From contig NZ_JBFRXP010000031.1 of assembly GCF_041146875.1 (NCBI RefSeq), positions 1 through 12,988 of the forward strand: 12,988 bases of DNA. The letters are read 5' to 3'. The stretch is from Igneacidithiobacillus sp041146875 (GTDB lineage Bacteria; Pseudomonadota; Gammaproteobacteria; Acidithiobacillales; Acidithiobacillaceae). Of the stretch, positions 6,084 to 12,988 are shown piece after piece (position 1 is the first letter of the stretch; every line of letters begins with the position of its first letter). A program made the translations under genes and the position numbers. Under the pieces are notes generated by a model. It ran no database searches. It had not been told where the DNA came from and saw nothing but the letters and a program-made list of their open reading frames with translations.

Positions 6084-6380
6084 TCATTTTGGACCTGGAT
6101 GTGGGCGGGTTGTGCTCCGACTCCCGGCATACACGCCAACAACGGTGCGTTGTCGCTTGATATTGCGCGGCATGCGCCTGAACCGTCGGACTTGGGCATA
6201 GCGCCCCGCCGAAAGCCAAGTCGGCAACCTTCCTTGGCAAAGGTCTGTTTCATGGTAATCCCGGTCTCCTTGGCAGCCGTAACCGGCTTGCTGCAGGAAA
6301 CTGCCAGAATCGACTATCGGTGGGTGGGCGATGGCCTTGCTCTGTACCGTGCTGTCCACAATCATCTGGCGCAGTTTCTG
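6084..6380 (-). pseudogene. Decayed IS5/IS1182-like transposase fragment
   Basis: Read on the minus strand, one frame gives MIVDSTVQSKAIAHP, a second PTDSRFWQF, a third MKQTFAKEGCRLGF, and the first again GRYAQVRRFRRMPRNIKRQR. Joined in this order they reproduce the central part of IS5/IS1182-type transposases: the VIVDTTVQ-KAI-HPTDS catalytic-Asp segment, the KQ-(F/Y)-KEG segment and the YAHA-QFKRMRR-IKRQRT segment. Several frameshifts separate the pieces and both ends of the gene are unrecognisable, so the element is dead. The long open frames on the + strand over the same bases (5942-6539) are shadows. Confidence 0.65.
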
Positions 6381-6626
6381 TTCGGGGCCCCCTCAGGCAT
6401 TCTGACTCTACTCCAAAAGGGGCCGATAGAGAGCCTGACAAAGGATACTCGCATGCACTCCCCGCTTCGCCGTGGCTTCGGTGGTCGCAACTCGTCGTGT
6501 TACCTTCAGGGGACTGCCCGCCATGGCTTCGCTCTCTAGACTCGCGGCGGACGAGTTGATGTCTGTTGCCAATAGGCACTTATGGAGGTTAGACCTTCCC
6601 ATGCGATTGCTTAACGGCTTTATAGA
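6381..6626. other. Stretch without recognisable gene
   Basis: This GC-richer stretch lies between the transposase fragment and the transporter gene. Frames are open on both strands (for example 6472-6723 on + and 6408-6734 on -), but neither has a credible start signal or a recognisable motif. It may be the degraded 5' part of the transposase or a piece of another element. Confidence 0.35.
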
Positions 6627-6649
6627 CCACCGGCCCGTCCGCTCGGTGG
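6627..6649 (-). terminator. Possible terminator hairpin after the TDT transporter gene
   Basis: CCACCG at 6627-6632 pairs with CGGTGG at 6644-6649 around an 11-base loop. On the minus strand it follows immediately after the TAG stop (6650-6652) of the transporter. The bases after it (TCTATAAAG) are poor in T, so if it terminates it does so weakly or with Rho. Confidence 0.3.
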
Positions 6650-7711
6650 CTAAGAATGATTGCGAGGCCTTAAATCCGCCAGGAGTCGGACACATACTGT
6701 TTTGCACATACCATAAGCTGTAAACACCCAGCATAATAATGAAATAGAATAGAAATTATATGCAGCTAATCCTAAAAAAAATATATGAAAAACTTCCGCG
6801 ATTTTAACGCACGATAGGCTATACATTCCAATAGGAAAAACCATTGCCCAATAGCCCACCTCATAACGGATAGGAATCTTATGTACCAGATGCTTCCACA
6901 CGCCGAGCAAACCCAGAAGCGGAATCCACCAAGTCGCGACGGTCCAATCTAACAAAATAATCGCCTTTATAAAAGGAATTAAGACAACTATAATAGAGGT
7001 ATGGTTGCCATCTTGAACAAGTGTTGACCCCGCTACAGCGGAAATAGCGGCTGCTCCCATATTCACCCAATACGTGGGACTGAGATCTAAAGGTGAAATC
7101 GATATAAAAACAAGTCGATAACCGATGATTGAAATAATCCAGATGTAGAACGCTCCCCCTAGAAGCCAAGTTAATAGAGAGAGAAATATCAAAATACTAG
7201 TCTCGTGCATAAAAAACTTATGACTGATCACTATACAAAGTATGGAAACAGACTGCGTTGCCACTGTGGCCAATAACCATGCACCGGTTATTCTAGAAAA
7301 TAGGGACGCGGGTTTTTGTACTCGTTTAATGGTTATAAAAGAGATACCGTATCCGATGACTATCAATGAAACAACAGCTACTATCCATAACACAACTCCG
7401 ATGATAACATCGTTCCACACTAACTCAAGCTGAGTTCCCAAAACCACAGTACCAGCGATGAAGGAAAAATACCCAAAGTTTTTCTTCTGATTTAGAATAT
7501 CTGATTTCGTTTCGCTTGTGAAATAGATCGCGCGCCACACATAAAAAAAGACAAGAACAAGATAAAAAATAATATTTATCGCTAGAAAAATATCCGCAGC
7601 AGTGCTAAATCCTAGAAGATACGACGTAATGGAATCGATCCCCGTAGCCATAACCAAGGAAAAATAGGACGGAGCCAATTTTTCGACGCGTATAAATCTG
7701 AAGAGATTCAT
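6650..7711 (-). CDS. TDT-family (TehA/SLAC1-like) transporter
   Basis: The 353-residue inner-membrane protein has about ten hydrophobic segments. Near the start it carries PSYFSLVMATGI (residues 14-25), the signature of the tellurite-resistance/dicarboxylate transporter superfamily. At 261-274 it has WWIPLLGLLGVWKH, followed by IRYEVGYWAMVFPIGMYSLS, a typical late helix. The superfamily includes TehA, malate permease Mae1, plant anion channel SLAC1 and the yeast sulfite exporter Ssu1, so the substrate is probably a small anion or weak acid, but sequence alone does not tell which. The ATG at 7711 has no clear Shine-Dalgarno; a 12-base dyad ATATTACAATAT lies just upstream at 7718-7729. It follows the LysR gene by 119 bases on the same strand and is likely its target. 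The last dozen residues are basic and next to transposon debris and may have been altered. Confidence 0.85.
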   Translation of the reverse strand: MNLFRFIRVEKLAPSYFSLVMATGIDSITSYLLGFSTAADIFLAINIIFYLVLVFFYVWRAIYFTSETKSDILNQKKNFGYFSFIAGTVVLGTQLELVWNDVIIGVVLWIVAVVSLIVIGYGISFITIKRVQKPASLFSRITGAWLLATVATQSVSILCIVISHKFFMHETSILIFLSLLTWLLGGAFYIWIISIIGYRLVFISISPLDLSPTYWVNMGAAAISAVAGSTLVQDGNHTSIIVVLIPFIKAIILLDWTVATWWIPLLGLLGVWKHLVHKIPIRYEVGYWAMVFPIGMYSLSCVKIAEVFHIFFLGLAAYNFYSISLLCWVFTAYGMCKTVCVRLLADLRPRNHS

Positions 7712-7830
7712 TGGGAAATATTACAATATCAAGTGCCGCGCAATCTCGTCAGCATAGGTACACCAAGAATCCGCTTAATGCTCATAGTTCTCTCTACTGC
7801 AATTTGGCAGCATATAAATTAACATGTAAT

Positions 7831-8733
7831 CTAGTGCTCGAATTCCGCAACATCAGACTCCAAAATATCGATAAATCCTTGCAATGCAGGAGACCTGCGT
7901 ATTTTTTTTGGCGCGGACATATAGTGCGTATATATAATATCGTGATTAACTATGGGAATAGAAACGACATTCCAGTCTTGCCGATGTTTTGCAACTCTCT
8001 CACTGACGAAGCCGACCCCAAGGCCAGATTGGACCATAAAACCAACTGATTCTATATCTTCTACCTCAATCGTGTGTTTGGGTATAATTTTGGAATTAGT
8101 GAATTGTTTTTCAGTTGCTTTGCGGACTGCTGTGTGTGAGTCCCGCCAAATGATGGTCTCCTCTTTTAGCATGCTTACATCGATAACCGGTTGATCTGCG
8201 AGAGAATGATTTCTCGCCGCTATAAAAACTAATCCGTCGTCCTTCCATGGGCTGGATTCAAAATATGTGGGAAGCGCGGGCAATGACATTTCTGTTTCGT
8301 AGAACAATACATCAACAACATTCGGAGAAAAATCAGATATGTAGTTTTCCCCATTTTTTATATGTAAATTGATTCCAGGATATTCTATCTTAAACTTAAC
8401 AATATATGGTAGAAGAAAGTAATTGGTTATCAGATTGGTGGAAAAAATAAATAGATCTCCATCCAATAGCGACTTCCTACGTGATACCATCCCGTCGATA
8501 TTCGCCAGATTCTGTTTCAATTGCTTGATTTCCCCCAACAATAGCTCACCGAAGCGCGTAAGGGAAATCCCGTTTCCGTCGCGCTCATATAAGGGTTCCC
8601 CCACATACTCTGAGAGGTGTTTCAGCCGCTCCGAGATGGCGGATTGACCGCGATGCATTTTTTTGGCCGCATCCGTAACGCTTCCTTTCTCCGCCACTTC
8701 GAGAAACGTAAGTAACTGTTCTGCATCAATCAT
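7831..8733 (-). CDS. LysR-type transcriptional regulator
   Basis: The 300-residue protein has the typical LysR length. Residues 1-60 form the winged helix-turn-helix: LLTFLEVAEKGSVTDAAKKM, then GQSAISERLKHLSEYVGEPL and YERDGNGISLTRFG. A linker helix follows, then the periplasmic-binding-like effector domain from about residue 90, including SGLGVGFVSERVAK near residue 240. Such proteins usually activate or repress a neighbouring gene in response to a small ligand. The ATG at 8733 has a weak GGA about ten bases upstream. The transporter gene lies downstream on the same strand, and a gene for an unknown protein diverges on the other side, so either could be the target. The ligand is not predictable from the sequence. 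Confidence 0.92.
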   Translation of the reverse strand: MIDAEQLLTFLEVAEKGSVTDAAKKMHRGQSAISERLKHLSEYVGEPLYERDGNGISLTRFGELLLGEIKQLKQNLANIDGMVSRRKSLLDGDLFIFSTNLITNYFLLPYIVKFKIEYPGINLHIKNGENYISDFSPNVVDVLFYETEMSLPALPTYFESSPWKDDGLVFIAARNHSLADQPVIDVSMLKEETIIWRDSHTAVRKATEKQFTNSKIIPKHTIEVEDIESVGFMVQSGLGVGFVSERVAKHRQDWNVVSIPIVNHDIIYTHYMSAPKKIRRSPALQGFIDILESDVAEFEH

Positions 8734-8769
8734 TGATTTTTCCGGTAACGTTATCTATAAAATCGGTTA

Positions 8770-8793
8770 TACAGTACTTCCAGATGTACAGTA
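8770..8793. promoter_or_regulatory. Direct repeats in the divergent regulator gap
   Basis: TACAGTA occurs at 8770-8776 and 8787-8793, 17 bp apart, in the 134-base space between the LysR gene and the divergent small gene. TATAGT at 8795-8800 is a fair -10 hexamer for the rightward gene, but no -35 is evident. The repeats could be an operator, possibly for the LysR protein itself, though no clean T-N11-A dyad is seen. Confidence 0.3.
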
Positions 8794-8867
8794 GTATAGT
8801 TCACGGGGCGTAGCAACATGCTTGGTGATACGCATAGATGGCTGGCAATGCAAAAGGAGTAGGGCGA

Positions 8868-9290
8868 ATGAACACTACTGCTGTTGGTGACTCCTGGGCG
8901 GATGACCTGCCCAGAATAAGGTATCTTGTTGGTCCCGGTCAGCCTCATTCATACGTCCTTCTTCAATACCTCCCCGATGGCCGATCCGATGATGCACTAC
9001 TGATCGTGTTGCATGTGGCAGTTTTGAAGCAATTAGATTGTGTATTGGCTAGCGACTACAAAAGAGTTGCCTGGATTTGTTCTGCCATCAGCGAGGTTTA
9101 TGAACTTTCCACGGAAACAGTAGAGAGATACTTGAGAATTAAAATCTCTCAATTATCAAATGTTACTACAAGCTTTGGACCTGGAAGTCGCGGTAACGAT
9201 ATTTTTGTATTTCGTTCAAAATATCGTCCGAGTAGTTTTCCGTCCCAAACAGAAAAAAAATCGCAAAGGATTTGGAAAATAAGTTTCTAG
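8868..9290 (+). CDS. Unrecognised 140-residue protein upstream of a sigma factor
   Basis: The ATG at 8868 follows AAAGGAG with eight bases between, so it is preferred over the in-frame start at 8838. The protein is soluble, with no signal peptide or membrane segment. Its middle is helical: DDALLIVLHVAVLKQLDCVL, then KRVAWICSAISEVYELSTET and VERYLRIKISQL. This could form a small helix-turn-helix-like or all-helical bundle. The tail is basic (TEKKSQRIWKISF). I recognise no family. It is 63 bases upstream of the sigma factor gene on the same strand and diverges from the LysR gene. A regulatory role toward either is possible but unsupported by motifs. Confidence 0.65.
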   Translation: MNTTAVGDSWADDLPRIRYLVGPGQPHSYVLLQYLPDGRSDDALLIVLHVAVLKQLDCVLASDYKRVAWICSAISEVYELSTETVERYLRIKISQLSNVTTSFGPGSRGNDIFVFRSKYRPSSFPSQTEKKSQRIWKISF

Positions 9291-9353
9291 ATTTTGCCCT
9301 GCATCCTGTTATTACGATATCAGGCCGCACCATCCGCTATTCCCGAGGTAAAC

Positions 9354-10211
9354 ATGAAAATTAAAAGTGATGACATTATGGACTGTGATCTTTCTTCCGC
9401 TTATCTGCAAGATGTCGGCAAACGAGATCTTTTAACCCCGGATGAAGAGGTCTCCCTAGGGCGGCGAGTGCAATGTGGCGACCTGTCTGCGCGTCAACAA
9501 ATGATCGAAGCGAACTTACGCTTGGTGGTCCATTTGGCGCGTCGATATCTAAATCGCGGGTTGTCTTTTGCTGACCTGATTTCTGAGGGTAACATTGGGC
9601 TTATTAGAGCTGTAGAAAAATTTGATCCGGAGAAAGGATTTCGTTTTTCTACCTACGCTGGATATTGGATCCGTCAGTCTATTGAATGGGCGTTAATGTG
9701 CCAAGTTAGAAATGTTAGAATACCCATACATGTCATGCGAAAAATCTACAAGATTCAAAAAACGAAGAGAGAGTTAGAACAGGAATCGTTTTGTGAAGTG
9801 AACTGTGACAATATTTCTGAGCGTAGCGGCTTGCCAAAAGATGAGGTCAGATATCTTCTGGAGCTAAATGTTTCGGAGGTACATCGTGAGTCTTCTGGAG
9901 CGATTGACGATGAGTCGGATTTTTGGATGTCAATCGGCGACTCTGTGGGTACAGGTCCTGAAGACGCCTGCGCGAACCATGAGCTCGCAAAACGATTGCA
10001 ATTTTGGTTGGATCAGATTAGTGGCGTGGAGAGACTTACCTTACAGTTGCGTTTCGGTCTTAACGATAATCCTGTAGCCACCTTGGATGAGTTGGGCGGC
10101 CTGTTAGGCTGCTCTAGAGAGCGCGCGCGATGTTTGCAAATATGTGCGCTGGAAAAACTTCAGTCTCGGATTGAGAATGATGGATTACAAGGCTACGATT
10201 TGGTCGTCTGA
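9354..10211 (+). CDS. RpoS-like group 2 sigma-70 factor, divergent
   Basis: The 285-residue protein directs RNA polymerase to a set of promoters. Visible regions in order are 1.2 (SAYLQDVGKRDLLTPDEEV), 2.1-2.2 (LARRYLNRGLSFADLISEGN, GLIRAVEKFDPEKG), 2.3-2.4 (RFSTYAGYWIRQSIEWALM, RNVRIP), region 3 (about 125-200) and 4.2 (LDELGGLLGCSRERARCLQ). The overall pattern is closest to RpoS, but it is shorter than E. coli RpoS (330). Key positions differ: the first Trp of the usual YATWWIR is Tyr104, the Arg after IE is Trp112, and Gln of the RERVRQIQ recognition helix is Cys. The ATG at 9354 is chosen for the GAGGT at 9345-9349 and the natural N-terminus; a TTG at 9294 adds 20 residues unlike the family. 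No anti-sigma gene is seen. It is probably an extra paralogue, because main rpoS genes normally sit by nlpD and are better conserved. Confidence 0.9.
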   Translation: MKIKSDDIMDCDLSSAYLQDVGKRDLLTPDEEVSLGRRVQCGDLSARQQMIEANLRLVVHLARRYLNRGLSFADLISEGNIGLIRAVEKFDPEKGFRFSTYAGYWIRQSIEWALMCQVRNVRIPIHVMRKIYKIQKTKRELEQESFCEVNCDNISERSGLPKDEVRYLLELNVSEVHRESSGAIDDESDFWMSIGDSVGTGPEDACANHELAKRLQFWLDQISGVERLTLQLRFGLNDNPVATLDELGGLLGCSRERARCLQICALEKLQSRIENDGLQGYDLVV

Positions 10212-10238
10212 TTACTTTAGATAGGAAAAATCAAATGG

Positions 10239-10251
10239 GGCAGAATCTGCC
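10239..10251. repeat. Short palindrome after the sigma factor gene
   Basis: GGCAGAATCTGCC is a perfect 13-base palindrome with a single central base, 28 bases after the sigma factor stop codon. The loop is too small for a terminator and no T tract follows, so it is more likely a protein binding site upstream of the next genes, or chance. Confidence 0.3.
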
Positions 10252-10330
10252 TAGCAATCTACACATTGCCCAAGTAACCAGTTTCTAGAAAATACGGCTG
10301 TTAACTCTGCTATTACTTAGAGGGGAGAGG

Positions 10331-11041
10331 ATGGCAAGCCAATTACGCGAGGGTCCGCCGCCCTCCATGCAATTCGTATCTTCCGGGCATGCGAGTCATG
10401 CCTACCAGATTCGTCCTCTGCGGGCGAGCGACGCTGCGGCAGTACGACAAATCTGCTGTGATACCGGATGTTTGGGACAACCGGTTGCACCGCTGTGCAG
10501 CGACGAGGAGCTTTTCGCATCTCTCGTTGTGGAGCCATATCTGGAATATGCACAGGACTGGGGCTTCGTCGCCGAACAAGATCATCAAATCGTCGGGTAT
10601 CTCCTCGGTGCGCCACCGGGGTTTGATGCTTCGGTATTTCGCGTGGCTGCGCAGGCTACGTTGAAGATGCTCGCGCGTGCGGCTACTGGAAACTACCGTG
10701 ACCATCCGCAAACTTTGCAGTTTTTGCACTGGCTTTTGTTTCGTAGTTATGGCGAGCGGCCTCTGCGTCCCGTCCACGCGGCGCACATGCACTTCAACGT
10801 GCGAAGCCCGGAGCGTGGGCACTTTCTTGGACTGCATCTCTGGCAGCGCTTTGAGACATTACTGCGTGACCGTGGGATTTCGCACTATTACGGAGAGCTC
10901 TTTTCCTGGCCCGGACATCGCCCAGAGCGGCCCTACCGACGCTACGGCCTGCAAGTGTATGACCGGGTGTCAACCAGCCTCTTCGATTCCGTCTGCGATC
11001 TGGATATCGAAAATATCTGCGTGTACAAGCGCATCGTTTGA
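10331..11041 (+). CDS. GNAT-fold N-acetyltransferase
   Basis: GNAT enzymes transfer an acyl group from acyl-CoA to an amine. The 236-residue protein has a non-conserved N-terminal extension of about 25 residues, then the first strand and helix (IRPLRASDAAAVRQICCDTG, 27-46). Next is the central strand pair (WGFVAEQDHQIVGYLLG, 77-93), an acceptor-side insertion, a HMHFNVRSPERGHFLG segment where the CoA-binding loop is expected, and the C-terminal PYRRYGLQVYDR (201-212). The CoA loop is not a clean Q/R-x-x-G-x-G/A, so activity is likely but the substrate unknown. At the ATG at 10331 AGGGGAGAGG lies unusually close; ATG 10367 is an alternative start. The next gene, for a flippase-like membrane protein, starts one base after its stop, so the two are translationally coupled. 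Confidence 0.8.
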   Translation: MASQLREGPPPSMQFVSSGHASHAYQIRPLRASDAAAVRQICCDTGCLGQPVAPLCSDEELFASLVVEPYLEYAQDWGFVAEQDHQIVGYLLGAPPGFDASVFRVAAQATLKMLARAATGNYRDHPQTLQFLHWLLFRSYGERPLRPVHAAHMHFNVRSPERGHFLGLHLWQRFETLLRDRGISHYYGELFSWPGHRPERPYRRYGLQVYDRVSTSLFDSVCDLDIENICVYKRIV

Positions 11042-11042
11042 C

Positions 11043-12053
11043 ATGGAAATCAATCTCCGCTTTTGGCTGGTTTTGTTCCTCGCTCTCGCTATCTCGTTCG
11101 TCCCGATCTTTTATTTTCTGAATGGTCAGGCCATTCATCTGATCAGCGAGATCAGCCCACTGCTCCTTCTGGGCCTGACGTGTCTGATGTTGTTCAGCTG
11201 GCTTGCGGAAGGCCTGCGCCTACATTTTATCTGTGCCGGAGTCGGGTTACGGATTCCCTTGCGCAGTGCCCTACCCTTGGTCATGTCTGCAGAATTTGCT
11301 GGGGCGGCCACACCGGCGGCTTCCGGCATGGGGGCGGCCTATCTGGTCTTTCTCCATCGCCGCGGGCTGAACATCGGCACCGCCGCAGCGGTCTTGCTCG
11401 CCATCGCCATTACCGATCTGCTGTTCATGATCTCCATCTTTCTCTTCTCCCTGTTCTACCTCGCGCTCTTTGACAATCGCCTGCCCGACGTCCGCGTCAT
11501 TTTCTGGTTGGCATTGATCAGCTTCGTCACCGCAGTCCTCCTCTTTGTCATCTGGCATTTCGAGCGCCGCCGTATCGTCCGCAGTATCAATAAGCACTTT
11601 CTGCGTTTCTCCTGGTATCAACGCTACCGGAGCCGCATCGCTCTATTTTTTTCCCGTTTTTTCAGAGCGCTGGAACTTCTGCGCGAAATCAGCTGGCGGC
11701 AGCGGGCAATCATCTTTCTGAGCGCCGCCGGTTACTGGACGCCGCGCTATCTGGTTCTCTGGGCCTTGATGCGGTACGTGGGCGGCCAGATCAGCGTGCC
11801 CTATATCATCGTCAGCCAAACTCTGCTCAACCTCACCTCGCAACTGAGTTTCCTACCGGGGGGCGCGGGCAGCGTTGGCGCGGCATATGGTCTGCTCTTC
11901 GGCGGCAGTCTGCCCCAGGCCGACATTGCCTTCAGCCTCCTCGGCTGGCGCCTCTTTACCTATTACTGGTATCTCTTCGTCGGTATGCCCTGGTTTTTTT
12001 ATGAATGGGGCTGCGGCAAAGATCACCCCGGCAAACGTCAGCATACAACCTAG
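11043..12053 (+). CDS. Lysylphosphatidylglycerol synthase TM region/UPF0104 flippase-like protein
   Basis: The 336-residue inner-membrane protein has about eight hydrophobic segments. It contains the two loop motifs of the UPF0104 family (flippase domain of MprF, also AglD): AEFAGAATPAASGMGAAYLV at about 84-103, and FLPGGAGSVGAAYGLL near 270-285. The usual Glu after PGG-G in the second motif is replaced. In MprF this domain flips aminoacylated phospholipids to the outer leaflet; free-standing homologues move other lipids or are uncharacterised. The ATG at 11043 is one base after the TGA of the GNAT gene and has no Shine-Dalgarno, so translation probably depends on ribosomes ending the upstream gene. 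The open frame extends back to 10677 but overlaps the GNAT gene and is not protein-like there. Confidence 0.85.
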   Translation: MEINLRFWLVLFLALAISFVPIFYFLNGQAIHLISEISPLLLLGLTCLMLFSWLAEGLRLHFICAGVGLRIPLRSALPLVMSAEFAGAATPAASGMGAAYLVFLHRRGLNIGTAAAVLLAIAITDLLFMISIFLFSLFYLALFDNRLPDVRVIFWLALISFVTAVLLFVIWHFERRRIVRSINKHFLRFSWYQRYRSRIALFFSRFFRALELLREISWRQRAIIFLSAAGYWTPRYLVLWALMRYVGGQISVPYIIVSQTLLNLTSQLSFLPGGAGSVGAAYGLLFGGSLPQADIAFSLLGWRLFTYYWYLFVGMPWFFYEWGCGKDHPGKRQHTT

Positions 12054-12139
12054 GTGATTGTCCAAGACGTCCCCGGCTGCCGTTGCTGCATGACTGCGCG
12101 TTGTTAGAATAGGGGCTTACAGAGGTTTACCGGCCTTTG

Positions 12140-12988
12140 CTAAATAATATTGCGTTCGACGATCACTTCGGAATAGGCATCGCCCATTGCCACACACCGG
12201 GTTTGCCTGCCCCAAAAGCCGTCCTTGCTACGGTTTACCTGGTGGTAAAAATCCAGGGTGAGATCTGGCCGGGTAGTGATGTCTGCGGTGTAGAGCAGAT
12301 TCATCAAAGACGCCGCAACCCCAACCATGAGATAATCCACCGGATGGTCCGCCGTTCCAAATTGACGCAAATGCCCAAGAGACTCATAGGGGAACCAGGC
12401 CCGAAGGATGAGGCGTTCATTGGGCACAATCTCGTGAATACGCCAGAGTCCCCAGCCCAGGGCATTGATACAGGCAACGATCCCGGATAACCAATCCTCA
12501 CGGCACTGCAGTTGCGGAACGATCAACTGATACCAGGGATCCGAGCGCATGATGCCACCCATGGTATTGAAACCGCAGATATGCCCTGCCTCGATGAGGA
12601 GCGTGCTGGCAAGCTCCCGCCCTTGCAGGTGTCCGAACCGGTCCTTGTAATAGAACAGCGAAGGATACTCATACCACAGCATTTCCCCGAGATAGCGATG
12701 GGTACGCATGGCATCCGCGAGGTGCTCTTCGAAGCGGAAAGAAATGAGATTGTAGTAATCGGCGTAATGACGGGTGAGATAGACGCCAAAGGCGGGGATA
12801 AGACCTTCCTCGTTGCCGTACAACGGTAACGTTCCCACCGCCGCAATAATGGCGTCTTCGTCAATGTGCAGGCCGATGCTGCGCGGTGGTACCGCCTCCT
12901 GGTTCGGCAAAGATGGTGGTGCCGCAGACGAGAGCACAGCCAGCACGGAAGTCTCCACAGGGCGCAACACGAAATCTGTGTACTCGCC
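12140..12988 (-). CDS. Protein with V4R-like C-terminus (5' end outside window)
   Basis: The frame is open from the right edge of the window to a TAG at 12140-12142, giving 282 residues with the true start further upstream; a GTG at 12970 exists but has no clear ribosome binding site. It is soluble and rich in aromatic residues. Segments include LRPVETSVLAVLSSAAPPSL at the left, then GHICGFNTMGGIMRSDPWYQ, CINALGWGLWRIHEIVPNER and a closing RQTRCVAMGDAYSEVIVER. The G-WG-W-I-E pattern and the closing C-x3-GD-x2-S/CE resemble V4R domains, small ligand-binding domains related to the 4-vinyl reductase of bacteriochlorophyll synthesis, found in many regulators. The second Cys of the usual motif is Ser here. 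It converges on the flippase-like gene with 86 bases between. Assignment is tentative. Confidence 0.7.
   Translation of the reverse strand, partial: GEYTDFVLRPVETSVLAVLSSAAPPSLPNQEAVPPRSIGLHIDEDAIIAAVGTLPLYGNEEGLIPAFGVYLTRHYADYYNLISFRFEEHLADAMRTHRYLGEMLWYEYPSLFYYKDRFGHLQGRELASTLLIEAGHICGFNTMGGIMRSDPWYQLIVPQLQCREDWLSGIVACINALGWGLWRIHEIVPNERLILRAWFPYESLGHLRQFGTADHPVDYLMVGVAASLMNLLYTADITTRPDLTLDFYHQVNRSKDGFWGRQTRCVAMGDAYSEVIVERNII

Noticed and set aside
5942..6539. Long plus-strand open frames
   Set aside because: They lie opposite the minus-strand transposase remnant and look like shadows of its GC-rich codons.
7711..8049. 112-codon plus-strand frame over the LysR 3' end
   Set aside because: Antisense to a well-supported LysR gene, with no ribosome binding site or motif.
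9294..9353. TTG start extending the sigma factor by 20 residues
   Set aside because: No ribosome binding site, and the added residues do not resemble sigma factors; ATG 9354 has GAGGT upstream.
10236..10251. Possible second sigma-54 element (GG-N10-GC) before the GNAT gene
   Set aside because: The spacing fits, but the TGGCACG and TTGCW halves match poorly; the palindrome explains the bases better.
10677..11042. Upstream extension of the flippase-like frame
   Set aside because: It overlaps the GNAT gene entirely and is Cys/Arg/Thr-rich noise; the membrane protein begins naturally at 11043.
12137..12829. Plus-strand frames over the V4R-like gene
   Set aside because: Antisense shadows; the minus-strand frame is open over the full 849 bases and carries protein-like motifs.

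Overview
The window most likely comes from an acidophilic sulfur-oxidising gammaproteobacterial-type chemolithotroph, with Acidithiobacillus the best guess. This rests on a sulfur oxygenase reductase gene with all known catalytic residues, surrounded by decayed insertion sequences, plus typical Gram-negative envelope genes (lipoproteins and an outer-membrane barrel ending in Phe). The genus is inferred from gene content, not from a marker gene.

Layout, left to right. 1-156: 3' end of an unrecognised gene. 306-1241: sulfur oxygenase reductase (sor), alone, with a GTG start and a possible terminator. 1498-about 2520: decayed IS1380-like and IS21-like (istA) remnants. 2441-2989: AT-rich non-coding DNA that ends in what looks like a complete sigma-54 promoter (paired upstream repeats, an IHF-like site and a -24/-12 element). 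2990-5607: five genes on the + strand for envelope proteins: an Ala-rich lipoprotein, an outer-membrane beta-barrel, an EexN-like lipoprotein, a DUF3568-type lipoprotein and a small multi-spanning membrane protein. 5608-6649: debris with a minus-strand IS5/IS1182-like transposase remnant. 6650-8733 (minus strand): a TDT-family (TehA/SLAC1-like) transporter and a LysR regulator. 8868-10211 (plus): an unknown 140-aa protein and a divergent RpoS-like sigma factor. 10331-12053: a GNAT-fold acetyltransferase followed one base later by an MprF/UPF0104-type flippase-like membrane protein. 12140-end (minus): an incomplete protein with a V4R-like C-terminus.

The left 10.2 kb reads as an accessory region: a laterally acquired type of sulfur-oxidation gene, at least three broken insertion sequences, AT-rich cargo and a non-standard sigma factor. 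From about 10.3 kb the DNA becomes visibly GC-richer and gene-dense, as expected of more stable chromosome. A plausible reading is that SOR makes sulfite, thiosulfate and sulfide from sulfur in the cytoplasm, the TDT transporter moves a small anion under LysR control, and the sigma-54-driven envelope genes respond to an external signal. Only SOR function is well supported by the sequence; the links between the other genes are inference. No rRNA, tRNA, CRISPR array or replication origin was recognised.
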